Source of the DNA: Chloroflexi bacterium 54-19
Lineage (GTDB): Bacteria > Chloroflexota > Chloroflexia > Chloroheliales > Chloroheliaceae
DNA length: 64,000 nucleotides
Assembly (NCBI GenBank): GCA_001898225.1
Contig: MKTJ01000051.1
Span: forward strand, 1 to 64,000
Direction: 5' to 3'
The notes under the pieces are model-generated. The model did no database searches and was not told the origin of the DNA. It worked only from the letters and a program-made list of their open reading frames with translations. A program made the position numbers and the translations under genes. Shown piece by piece: positions 8,897-16,890 of this stretch. The first letter of the stretch is position 1, and every line of letters starts with the position of its first letter.

Positions 8897-11872
8897 TTAG
8901 ACTGAAAGTTCAAAAGGAACGGCTTTATCAAATGCAACTGCTATTGTTTCAACCGGTATGTGCAAAGCGATTGCCACCTCAAAACCGTTCTTATTTGATG
9001 AGTAGAAGTTGATTTCCGATTGGTATATTTCGCTAAACTGGGTAATTTGCTGTTTGATAATACCAATTCCGAGGTGCTCACCTTTCTCTAATTGCTCGTA
9101 CTCCTGTTCAGGAGAGGTGTCAGAATTGAATTCATCCAAAAGCTTTTCGTCAACCCCTTTACCATTGTCCGAAATTCTAACCTCGACAAGATAGTTTGAA
9201 GCAAAATCAGAAGGATTTGGGATTTCAGAAGTAGTAACCTTTGAATTCCCTAGCTGCATTTGAATAAGGTCTAGCTCAAATAAAACTTCCACCTTTGAAG
9301 CCTGAGAATGTTTAAAAGCATTATTCAAAGCTTCTTGAATTGCCCTGAAAAGAGCAAATTTAATCTGTTCTGGCAGGATTTCGTCCACCGGAAGAGTAGT
9401 ATTCACCGTGAGAATAATCTCTATTGTGTCATGAGAGCTGCTGAAATCTTTTATTAAGCGTTTAATGCCATTGATAAAATCCTTCTCCACACCATATAAC
9501 CTGAGAGCAGTTGTAGTTCGGCGTACCTTTGAAATTACCTCCCGGACACTGTAAGCGTAAACATTGAAATCATAATTATTTAAGGGCAATCCAGCACCTA
9601 TATCCTTTGAAACTTGTTCCAAACCTTTTTGTAAATAAAACAAGTCCTGTAAGGGTCCACCGTGCAAATCATCCGCCACTTCCGACAAGGTTTTTTGTCG
9701 CACCTGCTGATCACGGCGAGTTCTGGCTTCCGACATAAGTCTTATAGTTTTCTCTTTTTCAGCAATAGCCTTTGCTTCGGTGAGAAGTAAGGAGTTATGG
9801 ATCGAGGCAGAAATTTGGGTGGCGATATTACTCAAAAAATCCAGTTCATTGGGTGGCGGAGTAAACTCGCCTGTTTTATCTCCAAGAAGTAAAGTACCGT
9901 AGAATTCATTTCCTAATTTCAAAGGAATGACCACATTAGTCTCAAATTTTATATCTGCCAGTTCACTTGCAACAGTAGAAGGAAGGTTTGAGTGACCAAA
10001 TAAAATCCACTCCTCATGCTGCAAATAACTTAAAACAGATGTGTTAATTTCTAAGAAAGAATAATTTAACTGGCTTTTTGATGGATTGGTTCCTTGGGTA
10101 TCAAACTCTTTTTGGTCCTGGGAAAATGAAACCATTAAAGTATTTGAGGATGGTAAATTAGAAACTACACTTGAAGGAAGGGTTTTAAGCTGAATCTTAA
10201 TAAGTTGAGGTTGGGACAAGAGTAAGGCTGACTTTTTGTAATGATAATCCTGAGGTAACTGGGTAAGGACGGTAGTAAAAGTTTTATTCAATTCAGTGGT
10301 TCTTGCTAATGTGGTACCCCATTTACGAGCCAGGTCGTTATAATTCAAGGGGTCCACCGCAAATGTTCTGTCAATGAAATGGTTCAGAATATTTCTAAAC
10401 AGGTTGCAGAGTTCACTTAGTGCGATAATTAGAAGAACCTGAAATACCGGGTTATTTTCAATTCCCGACCAGAAAGAGAAAAAGAATGAAATCAGAGGAG
10501 TCAGGGTCAGGTACAAAATAGTCACCAGGCTAATTAAAATTGTCCTGACCACTATCCGACGAACCTTAATGTCAACCCCTAGCAAGTTATTTTTAACCAC
10601 CGCATAACCAAACCCACCTGGAATCAACACCGCCGGAATTAAGAGAAAAGCAAAATAATGTTCGGTCCAATCCTGGAGTAATCCGAAAAAGGAGTTAAAA
10701 ACAAATACAGTAAAAACTGGTAGGCTGCCGACCAATAAAGATAAAACTGCCAGTCTTAGCCGTAGCCGGTTCTGATGCTTACTTTTTATAAATTTGCTAA
10801 TAAGAATAATAATTCCGGCAGCGAATAAAAGGCCGAATTCTAAATACCTTATTCTATGGAATGCTACTTCCCAGAACGACATATTTCCATTGGAATCAGG
10901 TATTAGATTGGCATAAAGTTCAAAAATAAGAACAAAGATTGAAGAGAAGTAACTGAATTTTACAAATCTAACAGCAAATTTGGTTAGAGGCTCACCATCT
11001 GGAAAAAGAAAGACAAAATGAACAAATAATGGTGGTATGAATTGAAAGGTTGTTATCGAAACAACTCTTTCTATACTACCAGTATGGTAATAGGTGCTGT
11101 TATGGGCAACCAGGGCCAGGCCAACGGTGTTAAAAAACAGACAATGCACTACCGTAATAATCCGGTTTGGCTGGAACAAGAAAAATAATAACCCTAAAGC
11201 ACAAAAAGAAAGGCAAATTAGACTTAAAAGGGTGATCGAGATAAATTCGCCATTTTGAGCTTTGAGTTCGGTGAGATTAATCTGAAGCTGGTTTGGTTGT
11301 TGCTGAGTAAAACATCCCTGGCAATCCTTCAAATTTGAAGGTTCTAAATTTCCAGTGCTGCCAGTTGGATTTTTACAATTTGAAGTATCTGCTGTCAGCC
11401 AATTGGATTTTGTACTCCAAATCTGGACAGTTTGACCATCATGAAGAGGTTTTGTTATCGGAAAATCAAACGTGTCCTCCAAGGTAGAGACTAATATTAC
11501 CCGGCTGTTGGTAGATTGAACTTTGTCTGGTTCGCTAAATTGAGTGGAATTTAAATCCCCGAAAGAAATAATTCTATCGCAAGATTTAAGCAAACCCTGA
11601 AAATTAACGAGATTGTCCGCGTTAGAAGGTGCAAGGGGAAAAGTACCGGAATTATATTCGGCCGGCAATCTTAGCCTGTGCCAGCTATATTCGTAGGATA
11701 TGGTTAAGAAAACAATCATGAAACTGCAAAACAAAGCAGCCAGTATTACCATGTATTGAGCAAAAGGTCTTTTAAGAGTTTTATGAAATTCAATAAACCA
11801 TTTATGAGCTTGACCCAAATAGTGAGTAGTTTGCTTTCTCGCAGAAGTTTTCCATGAATTAAATTGTTCCAT
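8897..11872 (-). CDS. comP: ComP-like polytopic sensor histidine kinase
   Basis: This is the putative pheromone receptor, 991 residues long. One membrane segment lies near residues 40-62, followed by an extracytoplasmic region of about 140 residues. A block of about eight more segments lies between roughly 205 and 480, and it includes V-H-F-V-F-L-F-P-D-G-E of the kind seen in ComP-type sensors. A GAF-like region covers about 520-700. The kinase core is of the HisKA_3 type used by LuxR-type regulator partners. The phospho-acceptor is His737 in D-D-L-H-G-G-P-L-Q-D, the N-box is near residue 850, and a D-N-G-K-G-V G1 box is near 900. The gene lies between the ComQ-like and ABC genes. Bacillus ComP is shorter (about 770 residues) and lacks an obvious GAF region, so the receptor architecture is expanded here. 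Symbol assigned by architecture and neighbourhood. Confidence 0.8.
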   Translation of the reverse strand: MEQFNSWKTSARKQTTHYLGQAHKWFIEFHKTLKRPFAQYMVILAALFCSFMIVFLTISYEYSWHRLRLPAEYNSGTFPLAPSNADNLVNFQGLLKSCDRIISFGDLNSTQFSEPDKVQSTNSRVILVSTLEDTFDFPITKPLHDGQTVQIWSTKSNWLTADTSNCKNPTGSTGNLEPSNLKDCQGCFTQQQPNQLQINLTELKAQNGEFISITLLSLICLSFCALGLLFFLFQPNRIITVVHCLFFNTVGLALVAHNSTYYHTGSIERVVSITTFQFIPPLFVHFVFLFPDGEPLTKFAVRFVKFSYFSSIFVLIFELYANLIPDSNGNMSFWEVAFHRIRYLEFGLLFAAGIIILISKFIKSKHQNRLRLRLAVLSLLVGSLPVFTVFVFNSFFGLLQDWTEHYFAFLLIPAVLIPGGFGYAVVKNNLLGVDIKVRRIVVRTILISLVTILYLTLTPLISFFFSFWSGIENNPVFQVLLIIALSELCNLFRNILNHFIDRTFAVDPLNYNDLARKWGTTLARTTELNKTFTTVLTQLPQDYHYKKSALLLSQPQLIKIQLKTLPSSVVSNLPSSNTLMVSFSQDQKEFDTQGTNPSKSQLNYSFLEINTSVLSYLQHEEWILFGHSNLPSTVASELADIKFETNVVIPLKLGNEFYGTLLLGDKTGEFTPPPNELDFLSNIATQISASIHNSLLLTEAKAIAEKEKTIRLMSEARTRRDQQVRQKTLSEVADDLHGGPLQDLFYLQKGLEQVSKDIGAGLPLNNYDFNVYAYSVREVISKVRRTTTALRLYGVEKDFINGIKRLIKDFSSSHDTIEIILTVNTTLPVDEILPEQIKFALFRAIQEALNNAFKHSQASKVEVLFELDLIQMQLGNSKVTTSEIPNPSDFASNYLVEVRISDNGKGVDEKLLDEFNSDTSPEQEYEQLEKGEHLGIGIIKQQITQFSEIYQSEINFYSSNKNGFEVAIALHIPVETIAVAFDKAVPFELSV

Positions 11873-11901
11873 ATTTAACCAATCACTAAAAGTATAATGA
11901 G

Positions 11902-13023
11902 CTAGAATCCAGTCTGGAGAAAAAGCCCTTTCAAACTCCCGACGAAGGTGTATAGGAGATTTAACATGGACCGATGCTCCACCTTCTCCAACTCAGGGTC
12001 TACAACTCTTAAAAAGTTTTCTGCTTCAACGGTATAGCGAGTAATTTGCCCGATTGTTTGAGAAACAGCAGGAGTGGGTTTTATTAATTGCACTATTTCT
12101 TCAAGAGGAATAGGAACTGTTTGCCAGAGAGTCAAAAATGTTTGCCTTTTAATTTCTGGTTCAAGAGACTGATAAGCGTAAGTAGTTGGCAAAGTTGGCA
12201 TTCTATTTCGTAAATCACGACCTCTGTTATCAGACTTACCTGAATCCAGGAAATCTCCGAGGTCAGCAATCAATTGAGCTACCATGCCAACTGCAAAACC
12301 GAACTGGCAATAACAGGAAACAAATTTATGGTTATGATCTTTAAGACCTAATGTTGCGCCCAATTCAGTCAAATAACTGAAAATCGTAGCCGCTTTTAAT
12401 CCGGTTTTTAACAGATGAAAATCGGAATTTTCTAATCTGTCTTGTAAAGGAATCTGGGTTTCCTGCAAATCCAACATTTGACCTTTAATTCCAACAAGTA
12501 AACAATGGTTGAGCCGGTTTAGCAGTTCAAGAGCCTCTGCCCCAAGCAAATTTTCCGCAAGGGTTTTAGTGAGAAGATTCTGACCCAGAAGTAAAAGCGT
12601 TAAGGCGATATTGAGGGTTTGCCCGATGCCAACCTTAGCCACCAAAGAATTGGATTTATCCTGGTCCTGAATATCATCAAATAAACCAGCAGCCATAAAA
12701 ATAAGGTCCAGGGCCGCCGCTCCAGGCAAAGCCATTTCAGGATTAGGACAGCATGCACCACAACTCAGGACTACCAGGCCAGATAGATTATCTATAAGAG
12801 TTATTTTTGTTTGGGAAGAAGGGGTCTCATTTTCTAAATCCTGTAGACCCGACGCAATACGACCCAGATTGGCAAATTGTAAATCCCAGGCAGATGAATT
12901 TTCTAAAAAGAGGGAACAGGTTTCACCAACCACAAGCTTTTGTAACGATAACCTCTGAAAGGCTTCGTTTAGATGAAAACTAACCAATTCTTTAATTTGT
13001 TGGGGCAATTCATCATAAAGCAT
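11902..13023 (-). CDS. comQ: ComQ-like isoprenyl transferase (pheromone-modifying)
   Basis: The 373-residue protein belongs to the trans-isoprenyl diphosphate synthase fold. The first Asp-rich motif is intact: D-D-I-Q-D at residues 116-120, with Asp122 behind it, preceded by the helix L-D-L-I-F-M-A-A-G-L-F. The second motif is atypical, reading A-D-L-G-D-F-L-D at 253-260 rather than D-D-x-x-D. That is characteristic of ComQ-type enzymes, which attach a geranyl or farnesyl group to a tryptophan of the ComX peptide instead of making free polyprenyl diphosphates. The ATG at 13023 follows a G-A-A-G-G-G ribosome site. It starts 25 bases after the small precursor gene, which is the strongest argument for a ComQ role. 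A conventional polyprenyl synthetase is the alternative but would not explain the neighbours. Confidence 0.78.
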   Translation of the reverse strand: MLYDELPQQIKELVSFHLNEAFQRLSLQKLVVGETCSLFLENSSAWDLQFANLGRIASGLQDLENETPSSQTKITLIDNLSGLVVLSCGACCPNPEMALPGAAALDLIFMAAGLFDDIQDQDKSNSLVAKVGIGQTLNIALTLLLLGQNLLTKTLAENLLGAEALELLNRLNHCLLVGIKGQMLDLQETQIPLQDRLENSDFHLLKTGLKAATIFSYLTELGATLGLKDHNHKFVSCYCQFGFAVGMVAQLIADLGDFLDSGKSDNRGRDLRNRMPTLPTTYAYQSLEPEIKRQTFLTLWQTVPIPLEEIVQLIKPTPAVSQTIGQITRYTVEAENFLRVVDPELEKVEHRSMLNLLYTFVGSLKGLFLQTGF

Positions 13024-13048
13024 ATATTGCGCCCTTCAAAAACTTATC

Positions 13049-13381
13049 CTAACGATTAGAAGGACAATCATTTCCTACCCAGCAATTGAAGGGTGTTATC
13101 TGAGTTGTTCCGGCTGGTATCACTGTGTAAGAATTCGGTGCAACGAAAAGTTCATATAACTTGTTCAGGGTGGAAATATCAACATCGCTGAATTTACCAA
13201 ATAGACTTTCGCATTCTTGCCAGACTACTTCTCGATCTACTGCTAATTGATCAATCAGGTCCGGTTTATTTGCCAGATATGCGATTGAGCTTTTCGCATT
13301 AGCTGACAAACTGGCAATACTAAAACTCTCAAACCCAATATCAAGCTGGGGTAGAGTTGTCACCTTACTGCTAATCTCCAT
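13049..13381 (-). CDS. comX: ComX-like pheromone precursor
   Basis: This 110-residue peptide is the likely substrate of the ComQ-like enzyme. Residues 32-46 (S-I-A-Y-L-A-N-K-P-D-L-I-D-Q-L) echo the I-N-Y-x-x-N-x-P-x-x-x-x-x-L start of Bacillus ComX. A helical stretch at 69-80 matches the ComX middle, and the C-terminal tail contains the only tail tryptophan, Trp101, flanked by Cys100 and Cys106 and ending C-P-S-N-R. In known ComX peptides the modified Trp lies in the last 5-10 residues, as here. The precursor is about twice the usual 55-73 residues because of a 30-residue N-terminal extension. A strong A-C-A-G-G-A-G ribosome site precedes the ATG. No membrane segment or Sec signal is seen. 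The family assignment is by eye and by gene order. Confidence 0.75.
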   Translation of the reverse strand: MEISSKVTTLPQLDIGFESFSIASLSANAKSSIAYLANKPDLIDQLAVDREVVWQECESLFGKFSDVDISTLNKLYELFVAPNSYTVIPAGTTQITPFNCWVGNDCPSNR

Positions 13382-13571
13382 GTTTATTCTCCTGTTTAAG
13401 GCTACTTTTATTGCATTGATTTTGGGAGGGGAGAAAGGATGACGTTCAATGCCAATTAAATTCTAACAAAATACAGGTAAAAGAACATACGCAAAATAAC
13501 ACAATAATCTGTAGAAAAAGTTTAACTTTGTGTATTAATGACTAAATTACTTTTCGCTCTATTGTGGCATA
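13382..13571 (-). promoter_or_regulatory. comX upstream region with a 22-base block shared with comA
   Basis: The 190 bases between the ComA-like stop and the comX start are long enough for an independent promoter. The block at 13511-13532 matches the block at 14348-14369 upstream of comA at 16 of 22 positions in the same orientation. Inside it a perfect dyad (AAAGTT-T-AACTTT, 13517-13529) is present. This is a candidate binding site for the ComA-like regulator. A hairpin with 10-bp AT-rich arms (13575-13584 and 13595-13604) overlaps the comA stop but has no U-run after it, so it is not called a terminator. Confidence 0.45.
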
Positions 13572-14297
13572 TTAGAAATTCTTATGACTCTTAATAAGAA
13601 TTTCATCAACTAATATTTTGTTTTGATGAACAAAAACTATAGCTTCGCTTCGATTTTTTAATTCTAATTTTTCGTAAACCGAGCCTAAATGATTGTTTAC
13701 GGTTCTGGTATCTATACTTAATTTGAGAGCAATAGAATTATTACTGGCACCAGTTGATAGTTCGGAGAGCACTTCTAATTCACGTTTAGTGAGTTTATCA
13801 AGTAATTTCTGGGGATTGCTAGAAGAAGCAATTTGGTAGGAGGAAGTAATTGTGGAAGGTTGCTTCTGCGCCAAAGATGGTTGAAATTGCTGGCTGAGAT
13901 TATCCAGGGTGGATACAATTTCTTCGATTGGAGCATTTTTGTCCAGGCACATATCAGCGCCCAAATTAATTACGTGGGTTGCATCAAGAAATTCATCGCC
14001 ACTTAGAACAAGGATTTTGACCTGGTTACCAGCTTCTCGAAGTTTTGAAATAACTGTATAGCCTGAAGGGCCACCTTTTGCGAAATTCAAATCCAGAACT
14101 AAAATGTCTGGATGCATTTTAAGGCATAATTTAAACGCCTCACTGCCATCTCCTACATTAGCGATAACCTGACAACTGGTTGAGAAGCGAGAAATAAGAT
14201 CAGATAAACCTAATCTAAAAGTGGGATGATCGTCAGCAATAATAATGGAGTTTTTCTTCAGAGTCAGGTCAATTTTTTGATGAAGCATATTAACCAA
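13572..14297 (-). CDS. comA: ComA-like LuxR-family response regulator
   Basis: A 241-residue two-component regulator. The receiver domain (about residues 16-135) has the acidic pair Asp22-Asp23, the phospho-acceptor Asp69 in L-V-L-D-L, a Ser in the L-S-G-D switch position and the Lys of C-L-D-K. The LuxR/NarL helix-turn-helix spans about 165-230 with L-T-K-R-E-L-E-V-L and R-T-V-N-N-H-L. It should be phosphorylated by the ComP-like kinase and activate genes at high cell density. Unlike Bacillus, where comA is the last gene, here it is first, ahead of comX, comQ and comP. The start at 14297 is divergent from the first gene of the conjugation module. N-terminal Met4 is an alternative start. Confidence 0.85.
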   Translation of the reverse strand: MVNMLHQKIDLTLKKNSIIIADDHPTFRLGLSDLISRFSTSCQVIANVGDGSEAFKLCLKMHPDILVLDLNFAKGGPSGYTVISKLREAGNQVKILVLSGDEFLDATHVINLGADMCLDKNAPIEEIVSTLDNLSQQFQPSLAQKQPSTITSSYQIASSSNPQKLLDKLTKRELEVLSELSTGASNNSIALKLSIDTRTVNNHLGSVYEKLELKNRSEAIVFVHQNKILVDEILIKSHKNF

Positions 14298-14315
14298 CCT
14301 TACTGAGTCTGGTAA

Positions 14316-14369
14316 ATAATACCTATGTGATTGCTACCATAAATTTAGTTGAAAAATGTGTAATTTGTG
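14316..14369 (-). promoter_or_regulatory. Putative comA promoter with an upstream activator block
   Basis: Reading leftward, a TATTAT -10 box (14316-14321) lies 17 bases from a poor -35 hexamer (14339-14344). Directly behind it is the 22-base block 14348-14369 shared with the comX upstream region. A weak -35 with an adjacent conserved block is the usual layout of an activator-dependent promoter, so positive autoregulation by the ComA-like protein is plausible. No start site is known. Confidence 0.4.
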
Positions 14370-14406
14370 CAATTGTTCAATGTTAGCTGAGTTGATATAA
14401 ATATAC

Positions 14407-14426
14407 CACAACATTTAGTTGTTGTG
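14407..14426. promoter_or_regulatory. Inverted repeat upstream of the conjugation module
   Basis: A perfect 7-bp inverted repeat, CACAACA-N6-TGTTGTG, lies 37-56 bases ahead of the ATG of the small HTH gene and on the far side of the comA promoter. It fits an operator or an activator site. No T-tract follows, so it is not a terminator. Which protein binds it is unknown; the HTH product itself and the ComA-like regulator are the obvious candidates. Confidence 0.4.
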
Positions 14427-14462
14427 CATCTCAAGTAAAAAATTCAAAGAAACGGTAGTTGC

Positions 14463-14714
14463 ATGGATGATAACCTGAGTCAGAAACTTCAATCTGGCGA
14501 TTGTATAGGCAATTTGCTTACTACAGCAGAGGTTATGGAACTTCTCGATATTTCAAGAGGTACCCTTTACAGGCTAATGAACGAGGGTAAATTAATCCCT
14601 ATCAGGTTTAGTGGCAATAATATTTTGAAACATCGCAGAATCCGTTACTCAAAAGAAGCGGTCGAAAAGCTGATGCTCGAATACAATTACGACTGCGTGG
14701 TATCAAAGCCCTAA
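14463..14714 (+). CDS. Small excisionase-like helix-turn-helix protein
   Basis: The 83-residue product is essentially one HTH_17/MerR-like DNA-binding domain. L-L-T-T-A-E-V-M-E-L-L-D-I-S-R-G-T leads into a recognition helix T-L-Y-R-L-M-N-E-G-K, then the wing I-P-I-R-F and R-R-I-R-Y-S-K-E-A-V. Such proteins act as excisionases (recombination directionality factors) or as small regulators of integrative elements. It is the first rightward gene after the divergent comA promoter and about 100 bases before the T4SS operon. It could be either the excision partner of the serine recombinase at 32-33.6 kb or the operon's regulator. Confidence 0.75.
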   Translation: MDDNLSQKLQSGDCIGNLLTTAEVMELLDISRGTLYRLMNEGKLIPIRFSGNNILKHRRIRYSKEAVEKLMLEYNYDCVVSKP

Positions 14715-14815
14715 CAACCCCAAAACTTTAGTAATCTAATAATTTATTAGGATCTGAGACAACTGCAAAGCCGTTGTCTGTGCTTTATTTTGTCTTTTTC
14801 AGTAAGGAACCAAAA

Positions 14816-16387
14816 ATGACGATTCCAGCTTTAAATGACGATTCAAAAAACCCTGGTCATACTATTTTTGATGAGGAAATTACTGTCTTAGAAAAACGGC
14901 GAACAGAACTGGAATCTGAGCGACAGAAGCTTCTTTCCGGTCAGATTACTGTAGCCGGAACAGACCATACTTCGCTTATGAAAATTGACCTGGGTGTGCT
15001 TTCAGCAACGGCAACCGACCAGGTGACTTTAGAGCGAAACTTGAAGCAGACCCTAAACGAGAATCCCCTTGTTCCAGTTCTGGATAATTCTTTTAAGAAA
15101 ACTCGTGAGTTACGAGAGGAAATGACCCAACGCGGTGAATTATCTGGCCGCTCAAAAGGCAAACCTTCATTTCTTAAAATAATCAGGGCTAACAACCGGC
15201 TTAACCGCAAACTGGCTGCCAGAAACAAATGGCTGGGCAAAATATTGGCTTCACCCTGGCTCATAGTGGCAGGTCTTGTAATTGTTCTTGTGTGGGGTGG
15301 CGGTACTTTTCTGTTTTTGGCTACGGGTGGTCTTCTTGGAGGTAAGTCAGTTCAGCCTCCGATAACAGCAGCACCTAATTTAACCACAACCCCTTCCTAT
15401 TCCGGTTCACCTTCCCCTGCCCAAACTACAAATCCTTCCAACAATACTGCCAGTCTAGGCAAGGAAAAAAATATTGTGTTTGTGCCTTTAGCAAGTAACA
15501 AGCAGATTGAACCTTCTCCATCGGAACTACAGGAGCAAGAAAACCTAACTCCAACAGCAGATATTGGCGTTGAAACACGAGTTGGCGACCCTACCAGCCA
15601 GGCCGGTGGCTTAAATGGCCCACATGGTGCTTTCCTGGCTCCTGCTCGCTTGAAAATCACGGCCCTGAGTATTGATACCCCGGTGTTAAAAGCCATCACT
15701 CAAATTAGTGGAGCTAGTAGTGATAGTTCCATCGTTAGCTGGCCCCGACCAGGTGAGGTGGTTCATACCGGCGCTTATCCCGGCGAAATCGGCAATATGC
15801 TGATTATGGGTAATCAGGAAGATTTGAGCGGATTGCGGCGGCTACAGCAAAACGATGAAATTACTGTTTACGACCGCAAAGGCAATGCTTTTATTTACCG
15901 GGTGGTTGCTTTTTCACCGGATGGGCAGACTGAACGTGAGATAGACCCTTCTTCTCTCAGTGACACCTGGGTCTTTGCGCCAACTGACGATGCTATTCTT
16001 ACCATTCTGGTTACTTACCCTCAACCTCTAACACCAGTAGACCCCAACCAGAACGGTCAGTCAGCTTCAAAAGTTACGGCTAAAGACGATTATCTGAATT
16101 CCCGGAAATTAGCTTACCGGGCGGTACTGGCAATGTACGCTCCGGCGAGCGTTACCCCAGCCGGTACGCCAGTGGCGGTTCCCGATGAAGTATGGCAAAC
16201 CGTTGGCGCACCTGACACAACTCCTATTCAAAAGGTAACACCAACACCAGCTCCTGCCCTGATTCGGACGCCCGAACCAACAGCGACTCCCGTCCAGAAT
16301 TCAAGTTCACCAGCACCGACCAGGCTGATACCGAGTGGTTTACCTGACACCGGCATGGGTGGGGGTAAAGGTACACCGTCCAAATGA
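14816..16387 (+). CDS. Membrane-anchored sortase-fold protein lacking catalytic residues
   Basis: The ATG at 14816 is preferred because A-A-G-G-A precedes it; an upstream ATG at 14774 has no ribosome site. The 523-residue protein has a basic cytoplasmic N-terminus, one membrane segment at about residues 143-175 and a Ser/Thr/Pro linker. An extracellular sortase-like domain covers about 278-445. Family landmarks are present (Y-P-G-E-I-G-N-M-L-I-M-G; L-Q-Q-N-D-E-I-T-V-Y; L-T-I-L-V-T-Y-P), but the catalytic His is Asn333 and the catalytic Cys of the T-C-x-P motif is Tyr401. The Arg may be retained in Y-R-A-V-L. The C-terminal tail is Pro/Thr rich and contains L-P-D-T-G without a following membrane segment. 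It is the first gene of the T4SS operon. A structural or peptide-binding role is inferred. Confidence 0.7.
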   Translation: MTIPALNDDSKNPGHTIFDEEITVLEKRRTELESERQKLLSGQITVAGTDHTSLMKIDLGVLSATATDQVTLERNLKQTLNENPLVPVLDNSFKKTRELREEMTQRGELSGRSKGKPSFLKIIRANNRLNRKLAARNKWLGKILASPWLIVAGLVIVLVWGGGTFLFLATGGLLGGKSVQPPITAAPNLTTTPSYSGSPSPAQTTNPSNNTASLGKEKNIVFVPLASNKQIEPSPSELQEQENLTPTADIGVETRVGDPTSQAGGLNGPHGAFLAPARLKITALSIDTPVLKAITQISGASSDSSIVSWPRPGEVVHTGAYPGEIGNMLIMGNQEDLSGLRRLQQNDEITVYDRKGNAFIYRVVAFSPDGQTEREIDPSSLSDTWVFAPTDDAILTILVTYPQPLTPVDPNQNGQSASKVTAKDDYLNSRKLAYRAVLAMYAPASVTPAGTPVAVPDEVWQTVGAPDTTPIQKVTPTPAPALIRTPEPTATPVQNSSSPAPTRLIPSGLPDTGMGGGKGTPSK

Positions 16388-16436
16388 TAGGTTTATTTGT
16401 AGGCTTTTGATTAAGCAATAATAGGAGATAACTTCC

Positions 16437-16829
16437 ATGCTCAATAAGATTTTTTGCAGTATGAATTCGATTAAGTGGTTATTAAACAGGGGTAAACGTG
16501 CTTTGGCATTACTCGTAGCAAAAGCAGCCGCAGTTCTAGCTATGGTTGTTTTTACTACCTCTGCGGCTTTTGCCCAGGGCATTGATACCGGCAAGATAAA
16601 GCAGGCTTCCCAATCCATCATTAGTGCCATCCAGTCTATCTGCGGCATTGGAATAGCCTTATTACTCGTCGCGGGCTTTGGTTTATTTATGTGGTCCGGC
16701 GTTTCCGATACTTTCAGGATCAGGTCCCTCCGCATCATCGGTTTCAGCATTATGGGTGGGGCATTGCTATTTCTTTTTGCCCAACCCCTGGCCGATTTCC
16801 TCACCGGCACTTTTGGAGCAACCAGTTAG
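16437..16829 (+). CDS. VirB2/TrbC-like pilin or small T4SS membrane protein
   Basis: This 130-residue protein starts with a basic region and a signal peptide ending A-F-A-Q, so cleavage after Ala46 is likely. Two hydrophobic segments follow (about residues 62-87 and 97-117), separated by a short basic loop with R-I-R-S-L-R. That is the VirB2/TrbC layout, in which the mature subunit packs into the conjugative pilus or its Gram-positive equivalent channel part. A strong A-G-G-A-G-A site precedes the ATG. It lies between the sortase-like gene and the VirB6-like gene in one operon. Confidence 0.75.
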   Translation: MLNKIFCSMNSIKWLLNRGKRALALLVAKAAAVLAMVVFTTSAAFAQGIDTGKIKQASQSIISAIQSICGIGIALLLVAGFGLFMWSGVSDTFRIRSLRIIGFSIMGGALLFLFAQPLADFLTGTFGATS

Positions 16830-16890
16830 AGAGTTTTCTGACCAACAACACCTGATCGGCTAGGGTCAAGGCTATAGTAAGGAGACCAGA

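Noticed and set aside
11902..13023. Ordinary polyprenyl diphosphate synthase for isoprenoid metabolism
   Set aside because: The second Asp-rich motif is altered and the gene is tightly flanked by a ComX-like peptide and a ComP-like kinase, which favours a ComQ role.
13575..13604. Hairpin at the comA stop as an intrinsic terminator
   Set aside because: The stem is AT-rich and no T-run follows on the leftward strand, so read-through into comX remains possible.
16300..16387. L-P-D-T-G at the C-terminus as a true cell-wall sorting signal
   Set aside because: No hydrophobic segment or basic tail follows it, so it cannot be anchored in the standard way; it was kept only as an oddity of the pseudo-sortase.
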